From Anaerolineales bacterium (GTDB lineage: Bacteria; Chloroflexota; Anaerolineae; Anaerolineales; RBG-16-64-43), in assembly GCA_016932475.1 (NCBI GenBank), contig JAFGCU010000027.1, positions 1 to 64,000 on the forward strand: 64,000 nt of DNA, in the 5' to 3' direction. Positions 17,786 to 26,008 of the stretch are shown piece after piece (positions within the stretch are counted from its first letter, which is position 1; each line of letters opens with the position of its first letter). The notes under the pieces were generated by a model. It made no database searches. It worked only from the letters and a program-made list of their open reading frames with translations, and was not told where the DNA came from. Made by a program: the position numbers and the translations under genes.

Positions 17786-18484
17786 TTACGGGATTACGAT
17801 TTTCTGACCGGAGGTCAGGGTGAACGGATCCTTCAGGCTGTTGGCGGCGATGATCCGGTTCGGATCCACATCGCCGAAATAGCAGCCGATCTTGTAGATC
17901 GTGTTGTAATCCGCCGTGACGGTGTAGGTCATATTCGCGGTGTGCGGGTGCAAAGCGCGTTCGCCGGGGAACGGATCGCCGTTCTGCGGGATGTTGACGA
18001 TATCATCCGGATATACGTCCGGATCGTCGTTGTTCACCGCAAGGATATCGATCGGGTCGATATCGAACCGCCGCGCCAGGCAATAAAGTGTCTCGCCCTC
18101 ATGAATCTTGTAGGTCGCAGGGACGCCCGGCGTGGAAGTAGGCGCCGACGGAAGCGCGACCGTCTGGGTCGCGGTCGGGGCTGTGGCGGGCGTATTCTGG
18201 GCGCCGGGAGTTGTCTCCACGGTGGGTGTTACCGCGACAGTCGCGAAGGACGAGGTGGTTGTCGCTCCGGCAGGGGTTCCATTGTCGCCCAGGGCTTGGG
18301 CAGTTTGCTGTATGAACGCGGTTCGCAGGGCGTTCATCGTCGCGACCGGACCCGCGTTTGTCGAGTATGCCGATGTCCCGTCGGTTTTTGGGGAACCGGT
18401 CGGCGGATTGCTGTAGGAAATCGTGCATCCGGCGAGAAGAAATGCCATCGCCAGCAAGTATCCGATTTGCTTCATTTTTGTCAT
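17786..18484 (-). CDS. LysM domain lipoprotein
   Basis: The 232-residue protein starts with a lipoprotein signal (lipobox LLAGC, Cys about 20). A Thr/Ala/Pro-rich linker (about 50-120) is followed by two LysM-type repeats: YKIHEGETLYCLARRFDIDP (about 124-165) and YTVTADYNTIYKIGCYFGDV (about 185-230). It should be membrane-anchored by lipid and bind peptidoglycan. Each LysM carries a Cys in the same relative helix, which could form a disulfide. A clear GGAGGG lies 4-5 nt upstream of the ATG. It is monocistronic. Confidence 0.88.
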   Translation of the reverse strand: MTKMKQIGYLLAMAFLLAGCTISYSNPPTGSPKTDGTSAYSTNAGPVATMNALRTAFIQQTAQALGDNGTPAGATTTSSFATVAVTPTVETTPGAQNTPATAPTATQTVALPSAPTSTPGVPATYKIHEGETLYCLARRFDIDPIDILAVNNDDPDVYPDDIVNIPQNGDPFPGERALHPHTANMTYTVTADYNTIYKIGCYFGDVDPNRIIAANSLKDPFTLTSGQKIVIP

Positions 18485-19166
18485 TTTCCCTCCAAAAATC
18501 CCTCAAAATCTCAAAGTTATCCTAGCATAAAGGATGTTGGTACGCAAGATTCGGGTGCAAATAGCGTGCCAGCAAATAGACCGACGCGGTTGGATGGACC
18601 GACGCGGTTGGATGGATCGAGGCTATCCATCATCCCCGTGCCAGCCCTCGCGATTGGCCTCCACGCGATGATCGTCGGTGATCGTCCGGTGCGACGATTT
18701 CAGTAAAGGGGGGGCATCCCGCGTGATCTTGAATTATGAGATGGGATGAATACGAATCGAGGGCGGCCTTGTACCGCCCGTCGGGCTCAGGCCCTGCCTC
18801 TTACCATGCAAGCCCGCAGGGCTTCAATGGGATTGATGATATTTGCGTGGTTGATGATATGGATTCCGGCCAAAACCGCGCCGGAATGACGATCATCAGC
18901 CGAAAAGACCGAATGGTTCCCGGCGAAGAGCATGCCGGGATGAAACATAGCGGCACTGCCATTCGTGCGCCTGGCCTCGCACCCCGGAACCCGTCAGGCC
19001 GAAGCCCCGCCTCATTCCGTTCAAGCCCGTAGGGATTAATCCCGTAAGCGAGGGGTTTCAACCCCGAAGTGTTCAACCCCGAGGAAACCGCGACGGATTT
19101 ACTATTAACGGTTAACCCGGCGGCGAAGGGATGATGAATCGCCCCGGCCTGCCCGTTGATTCTAAA
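18485..19166. other. Non-coding 680-bp gap with tandem and palindromic repeats
   Basis: No convincing gene is visible here. The gap holds a perfect 18-bp tandem duplication (18580-18615, unit ACCGACGCGGTTGGATGG) and a REP-family palindrome at 18859-18898 (ATGGATTCCGGC...GCCGGAATGACGATCATC). A partial copy lies near 18918-18945, and several short GGGATTAATCCC- and GGGGTTTCAACCCC-like palindromes lie at 19030-19085. Confidence 0.7.
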
Positions 19167-20321
19167 TTAATCCGTTTTCAGAATGTGGGTGAAGATCGAA
19201 GCCCCCGAGCCGCCGATGTTCTGGGCCAGGCCGATGCGGGCTTTGGAGAGCTGGTTTTCCCCCGCCTCGCCCCTCAATTGCTGGACCGTCTCGACGATCT
19301 GATACATCCCCGTGGCGCCGACCGGGTGACCGCGCGCCTTCAACCCGCCCTGGGTGCAGACGGGCAATCTGCCGTCCAGCCGGATCGTCCCGTCGAGCGC
19401 CAGGCGCGGGCCCTGCCCGCGTTCGGCGAAGCCGCACGCCTCGAGCGACATCGCGGCCAGGATGCTGAAGGCATCGTGCAGTTCGAAGAAGTCGATCTCC
19501 TCCGGCGTCACCCCGGCCTGGGCGAAGGCGCGGCGCGCCCCCAGATGCGCAGCTGAAAGGAATATCGGATCCTTGCGGTCGTGGACGGCCAGCGAATCGG
19601 TCGCCGCGGCGGAGCCGGCGATTTTAATCCGCGGGCGCGGGCCTCTGGCCACCTTGTCTGCGGGGAGAAGCAGCGCGGCAGCCGCGCCGTCGCCGATCGG
19701 CGAGGCATCCAGCAGGTTGATCGGTTCGCAGATCATCCGCGCCCGAGAGTAATCCCGCTCGGTGATCGGCTCGCGCAGGCGGGCGTTCGGGTTGCGCGCC
19801 CCGTTGGCGTGGGCATTGATCGAGAACCCGCCGAAGTCGGTGTGTTTCCAGCCGAACTCATGCAGGTAGCGGCGCATGATCAGCGCGTTCAGGCCGACAA
19901 AGGAAATCCCCTGCACGCTTTCGTAATCGGCGTCGGCGGCGGAGGCCAGCGCGGCGGTCGTTTCCGAGCCCGAGGTTTCGGTCATTTTTTCCACGCCGAC
20001 CGCGAGGACCGCGTCCAGCGCGCCGGACGCCACGGCCAGGAACGCGGCCCGGAAGGCCGCCGCTCCGGAGGCGCAGGCGGCTTCCACCTTAAAACCTTCC
20101 GCCCCGCGTTGCCCCATCCAGTCGGCCACCAGCGCACCCAAATTTTCCTGATGGGCGATCTGTCCGGAGAGCATGTTGCCCACGAACACCGCGTCGATTC
20201 GTTCGACGCCGGCGTCGCGCATCGCCGCCAGGCCCGCCTCGGTGGCGAGATCCCGCAGCGATCGCTCCCAGTGTTCTTCGACCGGGGTTTGACCAACCCC
20301 ATGAACGACAACCTCTCGCAT
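19167..20321 (-). CDS. Acetyl-CoA C-acetyltransferase, archaeal-type thiolase
   Basis: This 384-residue thiolase should condense two acetyl-CoA to acetoacetyl-CoA, the first step of the mevalonate pathway. The nucleophilic cysteine is in VEAACASGAAAF (Cys83). The second active-site blocks are ELHDAF and the C-terminal GGLKARGHPVGATG, which carries the catalytic His. The usual last bacterial motif with a second cysteine (CxG) is replaced by NIGGSGAS, as in archaeal and SCP2-type thiolases. It sits 4 bp after a DUF35 gene and downstream of HMG-CoA synthase. This is the gene set whose archaeal products form one complex that channels acetoacetyl-CoA. Confidence 0.92.
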   Translation of the reverse strand: MREVVVHGVGQTPVEEHWERSLRDLATEAGLAAMRDAGVERIDAVFVGNMLSGQIAHQENLGALVADWMGQRGAEGFKVEAACASGAAAFRAAFLAVASGALDAVLAVGVEKMTETSGSETTAALASAADADYESVQGISFVGLNALIMRRYLHEFGWKHTDFGGFSINAHANGARNPNARLREPITERDYSRARMICEPINLLDASPIGDGAAAALLLPADKVARGPRPRIKIAGSAAATDSLAVHDRKDPIFLSAAHLGARRAFAQAGVTPEEIDFFELHDAFSILAAMSLEACGFAERGQGPRLALDGTIRLDGRLPVCTQGGLKARGHPVGATGMYQIVETVQQLRGEAGENQLSKARIGLAQNIGGSGASIFTHILKTD

Positions 20322-20325
20322 GGTG

Positions 20326-20727
20326 TCAGGAAACAGCGAGGTGCGGGCGGAATTTATATCCGTACTGGATCACGCCTTCCGCCCCGTCGGTCCGCAGGCG
20401 GCGGGTGACCATCTCCACCGGCATCCCGATTTTTATGTCGGCAGCGTCGACATCGGTAAGCTGGGCGGTGACCAGCGGCCCTTCCGCGAGCTTGACCAGT
20501 GCGACGGCGTACGGCGCCTGGGTCTCGTATCCGGTCGGCGGCTCGTGGACGACGGTGAAGGAATACACTTCACCCCGGCCGCACATCGCGTGGACCGGAC
20601 CCGCTTCCTCGCCGCAATGCGGGCAGATATCCCGCGGCGGGAAAATGTATTCCCGGCAGTGGCCGCATTGCTCGCCCACGAGCGCGTACCGCTGTCTGCG
20701 CAATCTCCAATGTCTGGCGATATCCAT
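20326..20727 (-). CDS. DUF35 zinc-ribbon/OB-fold protein, thiolase-HMG-CoA synthase scaffold
   Basis: The 133-residue protein has an N-terminal zinc ribbon (CGHC at about 21-24, CPHC at about 35-38) followed by an OB-fold (YSFTVVHEPP, APYAVALVKLAEGPLV, IGMPVEM). In archaea this small protein bridges thiolase and HMG-CoA synthase and holds the shared CoA pantetheine channel. Its position between those two genes supports the same role here. AAAGGAG precedes the ATG. The gap to the upstream HMG-CoA synthase gene is 91 bp and contains a perfect palindrome, so a separate or attenuated transcript is possible. Confidence 0.92.
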   Translation of the reverse strand: MDIARHWRLRRQRYALVGEQCGHCREYIFPPRDICPHCGEEAGPVHAMCGRGEVYSFTVVHEPPTGYETQAPYAVALVKLAEGPLVTAQLTDVDAADIKIGMPVEMVTRRLRTDGAEGVIQYGYKFRPHLAVS

Positions 20728-20798
20728 GTTCGACTCCTTTCGACTGGCAACCCCCTGCCCCTTCCCAAAATGGTGGAGGGGTGATGGGGCAATCGTAG

Positions 20799-20818
20799 GG
20801 GCGGACGGCCGTCCGCCC
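20799..20818. repeat. Perfect 20-bp palindrome directly after the HMG-CoA synthase stop
   Basis: GGGCGGAC-GGCC-GTCCGCCC begins immediately after the HMG-CoA synthase stop codon, read on the minus strand. There is no U-run after it. It could be a partial terminator, an mRNA-stabilising stem, or a dispersed repeat; a related GGGGCGACCCGGCGGGTCGC stem lies near 42483. Confidence 0.7.
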
Positions 20819-21913
20819 TTACATTTTCAGTTTTCCCCGGTAGCGGGCGTACACGCCGTAATCGATTTCCTTGCGGCGCGAGATGTAATCGGCGGTGCGC
20901 GGGGCGCGCGGCCGCCGCTCGAGCAGCTTTTCCGTGACGGTGAGTTGGAACGCGTCCGATCCCGCGCCCGACCCGAACGACACCACCAGGATGCGGTCGC
21001 CGGGCGCCGCCTGGTCGAGCACCGCGGTCAGGCCGATCAACGCCGATCCGGCGTACGTGTTCCCGATCTGCGGCGCCAGCAGCCCCGCCTGAATTTGTTC
21101 CCTCGTAAAACCGAGCAGCTCCGCCGCCCGCTGCGGAAACTTCGGATTGGGCTGATGGAAAACCGCATAACGGAAATCCGCGGGGGAAGCCCCGGTGCCC
21201 GCCAGCAAGGTCCGCGCGGCGCGGGTCACATGCTTGAAGTAGGCGGGCTCGCCCGTGAAGCGTTGGGCGTGCGAGGGATATTGCGCGTGGTCGCGCCGCC
21301 AGAAATCCGGCGTATCCGTCGCGTACGAATACGAGGCTTCGATCACAGCCAGCGCATCCTCCGCCGGCCCGATCAGGAAGGCCCCGCCGCCCGCGCCGGC
21401 GGTGTATTCCAGCGCGTCCCCTGGACGGCCCTGGGCGGTGTCCATCCCGATCGCGAGCGCGTAGCGGATCATCCCGGATCCGACCATGCCGACCGCGGCC
21501 TGCATCGCTTCGCTGCCGGCCTTGCAGGCGAACTCCCAATCCGCGGCCAGGAGGTTCGGAGAGGCGCCGATCGCTTCGGCGACGACGGAGGAGGAAGGCT
21601 TGACCGCATACGGATGGGATTCCGACCCTACCCATACCGCGCCGATCCCGGACGGGTCCGTCCCCGCGCGGTCCAGCGCGTTGCGCGCCGCCTCGACCGC
21701 CATGGTGATGACATCCTCGTCCAGACCCGGAACCGATTTTTCGGCCACAGTCGGCGGGGTGTTCCCCTCTGTCCAGACGCGGGAGATTTCCTTCCCGGGC
21801 AGCCGGTAACGGGGAACGTAGGCGCCGTACCCGGCGATGCCCACGCCGCGCGCCGGCCGCATGACCGGCGCTGCGGGGGATATGGGTTTCTCGTTCCCGG
21901 TGAAATTCGTCAT
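20819..21913 (-). CDS. Hydroxymethylglutaryl-CoA synthase, archaeal type
   Basis: It condenses acetyl-CoA with acetoacetyl-CoA to HMG-CoA. The 364-residue length and motifs match the archaeal/FabH-like branch rather than the longer Gram-positive MvaS. Catalytic residues visible are Glu98 in [12 protein letters not shown], Cys130 in [12 protein letters not shown], and His253 in [10 protein letters not shown]. The ATG at 21913 starts a short N-terminal tail before [15 protein letters not shown], and it lies 4 bp after the HMG-CoA reductase stop, so the two are co-transcribed. DUF35 and thiolase genes follow. Together they make the complete route from acetyl-CoA to mevalonate. Confidence 0.93.
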   Translation of the reverse strand: MTNFTGNEKPISPAAPVMRPARGVGIAGYGAYVPRYRLPGKEISRVWTEGNTPPTVAEKSVPGLDEDVITMAVEAARNALDRAGTDPSGIGAVWVGSESHPYAVKPSSSVVAEAIGASPNLLAADWEFACKAGSEAMQAAVGMVGSGMIRYALAIGMDTAQGRPGDALEYTAGAGGGAFLIGPAEDALAVIEASYSYATDTPDFWRRDHAQYPSHAQRFTGEPAYFKHVTRAARTLLAGTGASPADFRYAVFHQPNPKFPQRAAELLGFTREQIQAGLLAPQIGNTYAGSALIGLTAVLDQAAPGDRILVVSFGSGAGSDAFQLTVTEKLLERRPRAPRTADYISRRKEIDYGVYARYRGKLKM

Positions 21914-21917
21914 TGAA

Positions 21918-23198
21918 TCACTTCCGCAGCTGCTTGACCAATGCTTCCGCCCGGTCGGTGCGGACCGCGTGCTCCGCCACCATCTGCCCGGCGATCCGGT
22001 CCACCGCTTCGCCGCTGGCGCCGGCGGCGATCGCCACCTGGCGCGCGTGCAGGCGCATATGTCCGTGCTGGATGCCCTCGGTGGAGAGCGCGCGCAGAGC
22101 CGCAAGGTTCTGCGCCAGCCCGACCGAGACGATCACCTCGGCCAGTTCGCGCGCGGTGCGCACCCCGAGGATCTTGAGCGCCGCCCGGGCGGCCGGGTGC
22201 ACGCGCGTCGCGCCGCCGATAATTCCCGCCGCCATCGGGAGCTCGAGGTATCCCGCCAGCCTGCCTTCGCCGTCGCATTCCCATGTGGAGAGCGAGGTGT
22301 AGGTCCCATGGCGTGCCGCGTACGCGTGCGCTCCGGCTTCCACCGCGCGCCAATCGTTGCCGGTCGCCAGCACCACCGCGTCCACGCCGTTCATGATTCC
22401 CTTATTGTGAGTCGCCGCGCGGTGCGGGTCGGCCGCGGCAAATGCGTACGCCTCGAGAATCCCTTCCCGTACCGCTTCGCCGCTCCAGCCTTCGAAGGCC
22501 AGCGCGGCGGCCGGTATCGCGCAGCGCGCCCGTGCCAGACGCCGGTCCGCCAGGTTGGAGAGAATCCGCAGCCGCGTTCTTCCTCCGGTCAGCCGTTCGA
22601 TCAGCGGGGCAACCCGTTCGCAGGCGGTGTTGACCGCGTTGGCGCCCATCGCATCCCGCACGTCGATGATCAGATGCAGGACAAGGAAGGGACCGCTCAG
22701 CGGGGAATCGATCGTCCGAACCTCGATATCCCGCGGGCCGCCCCCTGCCCGGACAAGCACCGGATCGGCCTCAGCGGCTTCGGCCAGGATTTCCTCCCGG
22801 TGGGCGAGCAGCGTTTTTTCCGCCGCCGTCAAATCCGGCAGATCCAGAATTTGAATCTGCCCGATCATTTCCGGTTCGTCGGCGTCGGCGGAAAAACCGC
22901 CGCCTTCGCGGATCAGCCGGGCCATGAACGAGACACCCGCCACGACCGAAGGCTCTTCCACCGCCATCGGGACCAGGACCTCGCGGCCGTTGATCAGGAA
23001 ATTCGTGGCAATTCCCAGGGGAAGCGCATACAGGCCGATGACGTTTTCAATCATCCGGTCGGCGAGCGCCGGTTCGATCCCGCCCCGGTCCAGGATCGCC
23101 GTATCGGTGGAATCCAGCCAAGCGCCGTCAATCAGAGCCTGCCGGCGTTCCTTAATCGATTTATTATGGAATCCTGAAATGCGCGAGGATCCGGTCAT
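21918..23198 (-). CDS. mvaA: Hydroxymethylglutaryl-CoA reductase, class II
   Basis: It reduces HMG-CoA to mevalonate with two NAD(P)H. The 426-residue protein has no membrane region. Class II features are present: [20 protein letters not shown] near residue 50, the catalytic Glu in [12 protein letters not shown] (about 81), [10 protein letters not shown] in the cofactor/substrate region, the catalytic Lys in [11 protein letters not shown], and the C-terminal catalytic His in GHMRLHAR. It opens the operon of HMG-CoA synthase, DUF35 and thiolase. Class II reductases are found in bacteria and some archaea (Thermoplasmatales, Archaeoglobus), so the operon mixes a bacterial-like reductase with archaeal-type upstream enzymes. 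No strong ribosome-binding site is visible. Confidence 0.94.
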   Translation of the reverse strand: MTGSSRISGFHNKSIKERRQALIDGAWLDSTDTAILDRGGIEPALADRMIENVIGLYALPLGIATNFLINGREVLVPMAVEEPSVVAGVSFMARLIREGGGFSADADEPEMIGQIQILDLPDLTAAEKTLLAHREEILAEAAEADPVLVRAGGGPRDIEVRTIDSPLSGPFLVLHLIIDVRDAMGANAVNTACERVAPLIERLTGGRTRLRILSNLADRRLARARCAIPAAALAFEGWSGEAVREGILEAYAFAAADPHRAATHNKGIMNGVDAVVLATGNDWRAVEAGAHAYAARHGTYTSLSTWECDGEGRLAGYLELPMAAGIIGGATRVHPAARAALKILGVRTARELAEVIVSVGLAQNLAALRALSTEGIQHGHMRLHARQVAIAAGASGEAVDRIAGQMVAEHAVRTDRAEALVKQLRK

Positions 23199-23368
23199 GG
23201 CAGGCTAAAGGATAATTTTCCACTTCTTGCATTGCCTATCAGGGTCAATTTCACGTCTTTGGGGGCTATTACGATAGAATTTGATAGTTTTACGGAAAAG
23301 AACATCTGTACTTATGCGATTATTACGCTGTTTTTCAGCCTCAACCGCTAGAATCAGCCATAGAGAAG

Positions 23369-23429
23369 GACTTGACTCCTCCACCCATCCGGCAAGACAT
23401 TTGCCGGGGGACAGGAGCTACCTCAAGTC
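23369..23429 (+). promoter_or_regulatory. Structured 5' leader element of the exosortase operon
   Basis: The 61 nt just before the first gene fold as three stacked stems. P1 is GACTTGA (23369-23375) with TCAAGTC (23423-23429). P2 is CTCCT (23376-23380) with AGGAG (23413-23417). P3 is CCGGCAA (23389-23395) with TTGCCGG (23401-23407), closing a GACAT loop. All 19 pairs are canonical. Unpaired parts are CCACCCAT, GGGAC and CTACC, the kind of internal loops that bind ligands or proteins. It ends 15 nt before the ATG at 23445. I could not match it to a riboswitch class I know. Confidence 0.5.
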
Positions 23430-23444
23430 TGCAAATGGAAAAGA

Positions 23445-23945
23445 ATGCGAAAAATAATTGCGTACGCGCTGATTCTTTCTTTGTTGTTATCCGCCTTCCC
23501 CGGACGGGTTCTGGCCGCGGGCGGCAACATCCTGTATTTGATCGCCTGGGGCGGTTATGCTCCCGACACCGCCGTTACCGTCCAAACGACGGTCCAAGCC
23601 ACCGAGAAGCAGAATAACACCAGCTTGTACTATACGATCTCGCTGGGTGGCACGGTGTATGCCACCCATACCACGCCTCTGGGCCGTCTGAATGCATGGG
23701 AGACGGCAACCGATGAATGGAGCACAATGAACACGGGTTGGCCGGCGGGGACCTACACCATCACCGTCTGCTGGAGCCCGGGGAGTTCCACGAACTGCGG
23801 CATCGCCGGGCCGGTGACCACCACTTACTACATCGTCCCCACACTCGGATGGGGACTCAGCCTGACAGGGCTGGCCTTCCTAATGTATTTTCTCTGGCGG
23901 CGGCGCGCGGAATTCGAGCCGGCAGGGGAAAGGATCCGCGCATGA
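23445..23945 (+). CDS. Predicted exosortase substrate with IPTL-like C-terminal sorting tail
   Basis: The 166-residue protein has a signal peptide (about 1-24, ending RVLA|AGG) and a mature part of about 105 residues rich in Thr, Tyr and Gly that looks like a small beta-sandwich with two cysteines (Cys109, Cys118). The C-terminal tail is VPTLGWG (131-137), then a hydrophobic helix (about 137-151) and RRR (152-154). This three-part tail resembles IPTL-CTERM signals recognised by exosortases. The next gene, an exosortase, overlaps its stop by 4 bp (ATGA), so they are translationally coupled. I infer it is the dedicated cargo of this operon. The ATG has only a weak GGAAAAG upstream. Confidence 0.75.
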   Translation: MRKIIAYALILSLLLSAFPGRVLAAGGNILYLIAWGGYAPDTAVTVQTTVQATEKQNNTSLYYTISLGGTVYATHTTPLGRLNAWETATDEWSTMNTGWPAGTYTITVCWSPGSSTNCGIAGPVTTTYYIVPTLGWGLSLTGLAFLMYFLWRRRAEFEPAGERIRA

Positions 23946-24544
23946 GCCCGCTCGCGCTTTCCCTTTTCGCGGGCGTCTACCTGGCCGGGTTGCTGATTCT
24001 GCGGAAGGCCCGCAAAGGCCTGATCGGCTACCTGTGGGCGTCTTTCGGTTTTGCCGCAATCGTCATCTTCGCCGGCCAGCTCGGAAGCTGGAACGAACCC
24101 CTGGGAACACTGCAGGTATGGTTCCTGGTCTTCGTGAGTCAGCTATTCGGCGGCCCGCTGCAAATGGTGCCGGGCGGCGGCCTGGTGGTGCCCGATCCCA
24201 CCGGCTGGTCGATCCTGCAGGTCGGGATCGAATGCTCGGCGCTGATTGAAATGTCGATCTTCGCCGGGTTGATGCTTTTTTACCCGCGCTTCCCGGCTTC
24301 CGAACGGCTGGGACGGATGGCCGTCGGCATCGCGGCGACAGTTGCGATCAACCTCGTCCGCCTGGCGGTTATCGTTGTGATGGTGTCGACCTTTGGCAAA
24401 CCGATCGTGCCATGGGCGCATGCGATCGTCGGGCGGCTGGTCTTCTTCGCCGGGATCCTCTACCTGTACTGGCGGATGCTGACCCTGCCGACCCTTACCC
24501 TGATTCGCCGGGAGCTGGAAGTAACCCGGCGGACGGAATTGTAG
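23942..24544 (+). CDS. Exosortase/archaeosortase family protein, XrtG-like
   Basis: The 200-residue integral membrane protein with about 6 helices has the exosortase catalytic arrangement. Cys98 lies in GIECSALIEM, Arg140 in INLVRLAV, and His160 in WAHAIVGRLVFF with Arg165. Exosortases are cysteine transpeptidase-like enzymes that cut C-terminal sorting tails and hand the protein to a glycan or other anchor. The short form and the neighbouring glycosyltransferase resemble the exosortase G system described in Gram-positive bacteria. It overlaps the substrate gene by 4 bp; the glycosyltransferase starts 14 bp after its stop. I place it in the XrtG-like group by context, with moderate certainty. 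Confidence 0.85.
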   Translation: MSPLALSLFAGVYLAGLLILRKARKGLIGYLWASFGFAAIVIFAGQLGSWNEPLGTLQVWFLVFVSQLFGGPLQMVPGGGLVVPDPTGWSILQVGIECSALIEMSIFAGLMLFYPRFPASERLGRMAVGIAATVAINLVRLAVIVVMVSTFGKPIVPWAHAIVGRLVFFAGILYLYWRMLTLPTLTLIRRELEVTRRTEL

Positions 24545-24558
24545 ATTCGAGGCTTCGA

Positions 24559-26007
24559 ATGGGTTTTTTTGGCTTTGACTTTTTACTCATGTGGGGGGTG
24601 TGGATTCTCATCCCGCTCGCGGCGGACATCGCCCAGGCGCTGTGGGATGCGCTGCTGGTCTGGCGCAACGGCCGCCAGGCCAAGCTCTTCCCGCCGCTGG
24701 TTATACCCCCCATGCCGAAGGTCTCGATCATCATCCCGGCCCATAACGAGCAGCTTAACATCGACCGCTGCATCACCTCGCTCAAAGCCCAGACCTACCC
24801 CCACGAGAAGATTGAAATTCTCGTCGTCAACGACGGCTCCACCGACCGGACCGAGGAAGTGGTCAACGGCCACATCAACGGCTCCCCGCACTGGAACGGG
24901 CATATCCGGCTGTACAACCGCGTCATCCCGGCGCTCGAATTCGGCGGCGTGATGACTCTCCTGCAGGGGGGCCACCGCGGGAAACCGGCGGCGGTCAACA
25001 CCGGGTTGCTGCACTGCCGCGGCGATCTGATCTTCACGATCGATTCCGACGCGGTCCTCGAGCCCGAGTCGATCCAGCAAGCGGTGATCGCCTTCCAGCG
25101 CGATCCGGACCTGGTCGCGGCCACGGCCCATCTGATCATCGACCGCGACCTGCTGGTGGAGAACGACGGAAACGGGCACATCCACCTCGACCGCGACGAC
25201 ATGCCGGTCCCGATGAAGCTCAGCGTGATGGAGAACTTCCTCGCCACGGCCCAGTTTATCGAGTACTTCCAATCTTTCCGGATCGGCCGGCATGCCGAAG
25301 CGCTGCGCGACGAGTTGTTCACCCTCTCGGGCGCCTGCGCGATTTACCGCCGCGAAGCCCTGCAGGCGATCCACGGCTACCGCGGACGGACCGTCTCCGA
25401 GGACACCGACGCCACCCTCACCCTGCAGCGCTTTCCCGGGCGGGTGACCTACCTGCCGCAGGTGCGCATCCACCTCGCGCCCACCGAAAGCTGGCGCGCG
25501 CTGTTTGCCCAGCGGGTGCGCTGGCAGCGCGGGGAATTGGAGGCGCTGGCCGTTCATTACGACATGCTCGGGATGGGGAAGCGGATCTGGCAGCGCGCGC
25601 TTCCGCGCCGGCTTCAGCGCGATCACACCATGGGATTCCTCCGGTTGGTCTGGGTGTTCCTGCTGCCGATGTTCCCGTTGCTCGGATACAGTCCGGCGAT
25701 AGTGGTCCAGGCGATGGCGCTCATTTACGGGTTGTACATCCTGGCCGATGCGGCCCAAATCGCGGCGGCTTGGAGCATCTGCGCCCCGAGCGAACGCCGC
25801 ATTCTGCGCAAGGCGCTGGCCTTTCTTCCCCTCCTGCCCCTCTATCGGATGGTAGTATACTTTTTCCGGATGAGCGGGAACCTGAAGACTCTCACCGAAC
25901 CGCCGCGTTGGACGGCCTCCGCGGGATGGCTGGACAAACTGCGGATTCCCGGAGGAGGGAAAATCGCCGGATGGCTGCGGAATTTTGCGGAGTTCTGGGC
26001 GGGCTGA
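24559..26007 (+). CDS. Processive GT2 glycosyltransferase of the exosortase operon
   Basis: The 482-residue protein has an N-terminal helix (about 8-32) and a GT2 domain: IIIPAHNEQ (57-65), VVNDGSTDRT (89-98), the metal-binding DSD (162-164), the catalytic SEDTD (280-284) and QRVRW (318-322). The last is the product-holding motif of cellulose/hyaluronan-synthase-like processive enzymes. Two or more C-terminal helices follow (about 365-440). It likely polymerises or transfers a sugar at the membrane. A family of this kind (exosortase G-associated glycosyltransferase) is known to sit next to XrtG, so it probably makes the glycan to which the cargo is attached. There is no strong ribosome-binding site; translation is probably coupled to the upstream gene. 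Confidence 0.88.
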   Translation: MGFFGFDFLLMWGVWILIPLAADIAQALWDALLVWRNGRQAKLFPPLVIPPMPKVSIIIPAHNEQLNIDRCITSLKAQTYPHEKIEILVVNDGSTDRTEEVVNGHINGSPHWNGHIRLYNRVIPALEFGGVMTLLQGGHRGKPAAVNTGLLHCRGDLIFTIDSDAVLEPESIQQAVIAFQRDPDLVAATAHLIIDRDLLVENDGNGHIHLDRDDMPVPMKLSVMENFLATAQFIEYFQSFRIGRHAEALRDELFTLSGACAIYRREALQAIHGYRGRTVSEDTDATLTLQRFPGRVTYLPQVRIHLAPTESWRALFAQRVRWQRGELEALAVHYDMLGMGKRIWQRALPRRLQRDHTMGFLRLVWVFLLPMFPLLGYSPAIVVQAMALIYGLYILADAAQIAAAWSICAPSERRILRKALAFLPLLPLYRMVVYFFRMSGNLKTLTEPPRWTASAGWLDKLRIPGGGKIAGWLRNFAEFWAG

Positions 26008-26008
26008 T

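Noticed and set aside
18580-18615. CRISPR or iteron-like origin
   Set aside because: Only two 18-bp copies without spacers, no DnaA boxes and no replication genes nearby.
18736-19032. 98-residue plus-strand frame in the 18.5-19.1 kb gap
   Set aside because: It is built from REP and short palindromic repeats; no start signal and no family similarity.
23369-23429. c-di-GMP (GEMM) riboswitch
   Set aside because: The conserved GGCAAACC/GGTAGGTAGC-type core and tetraloop-receptor layout are not present, although a structured leader in this context made me test it.
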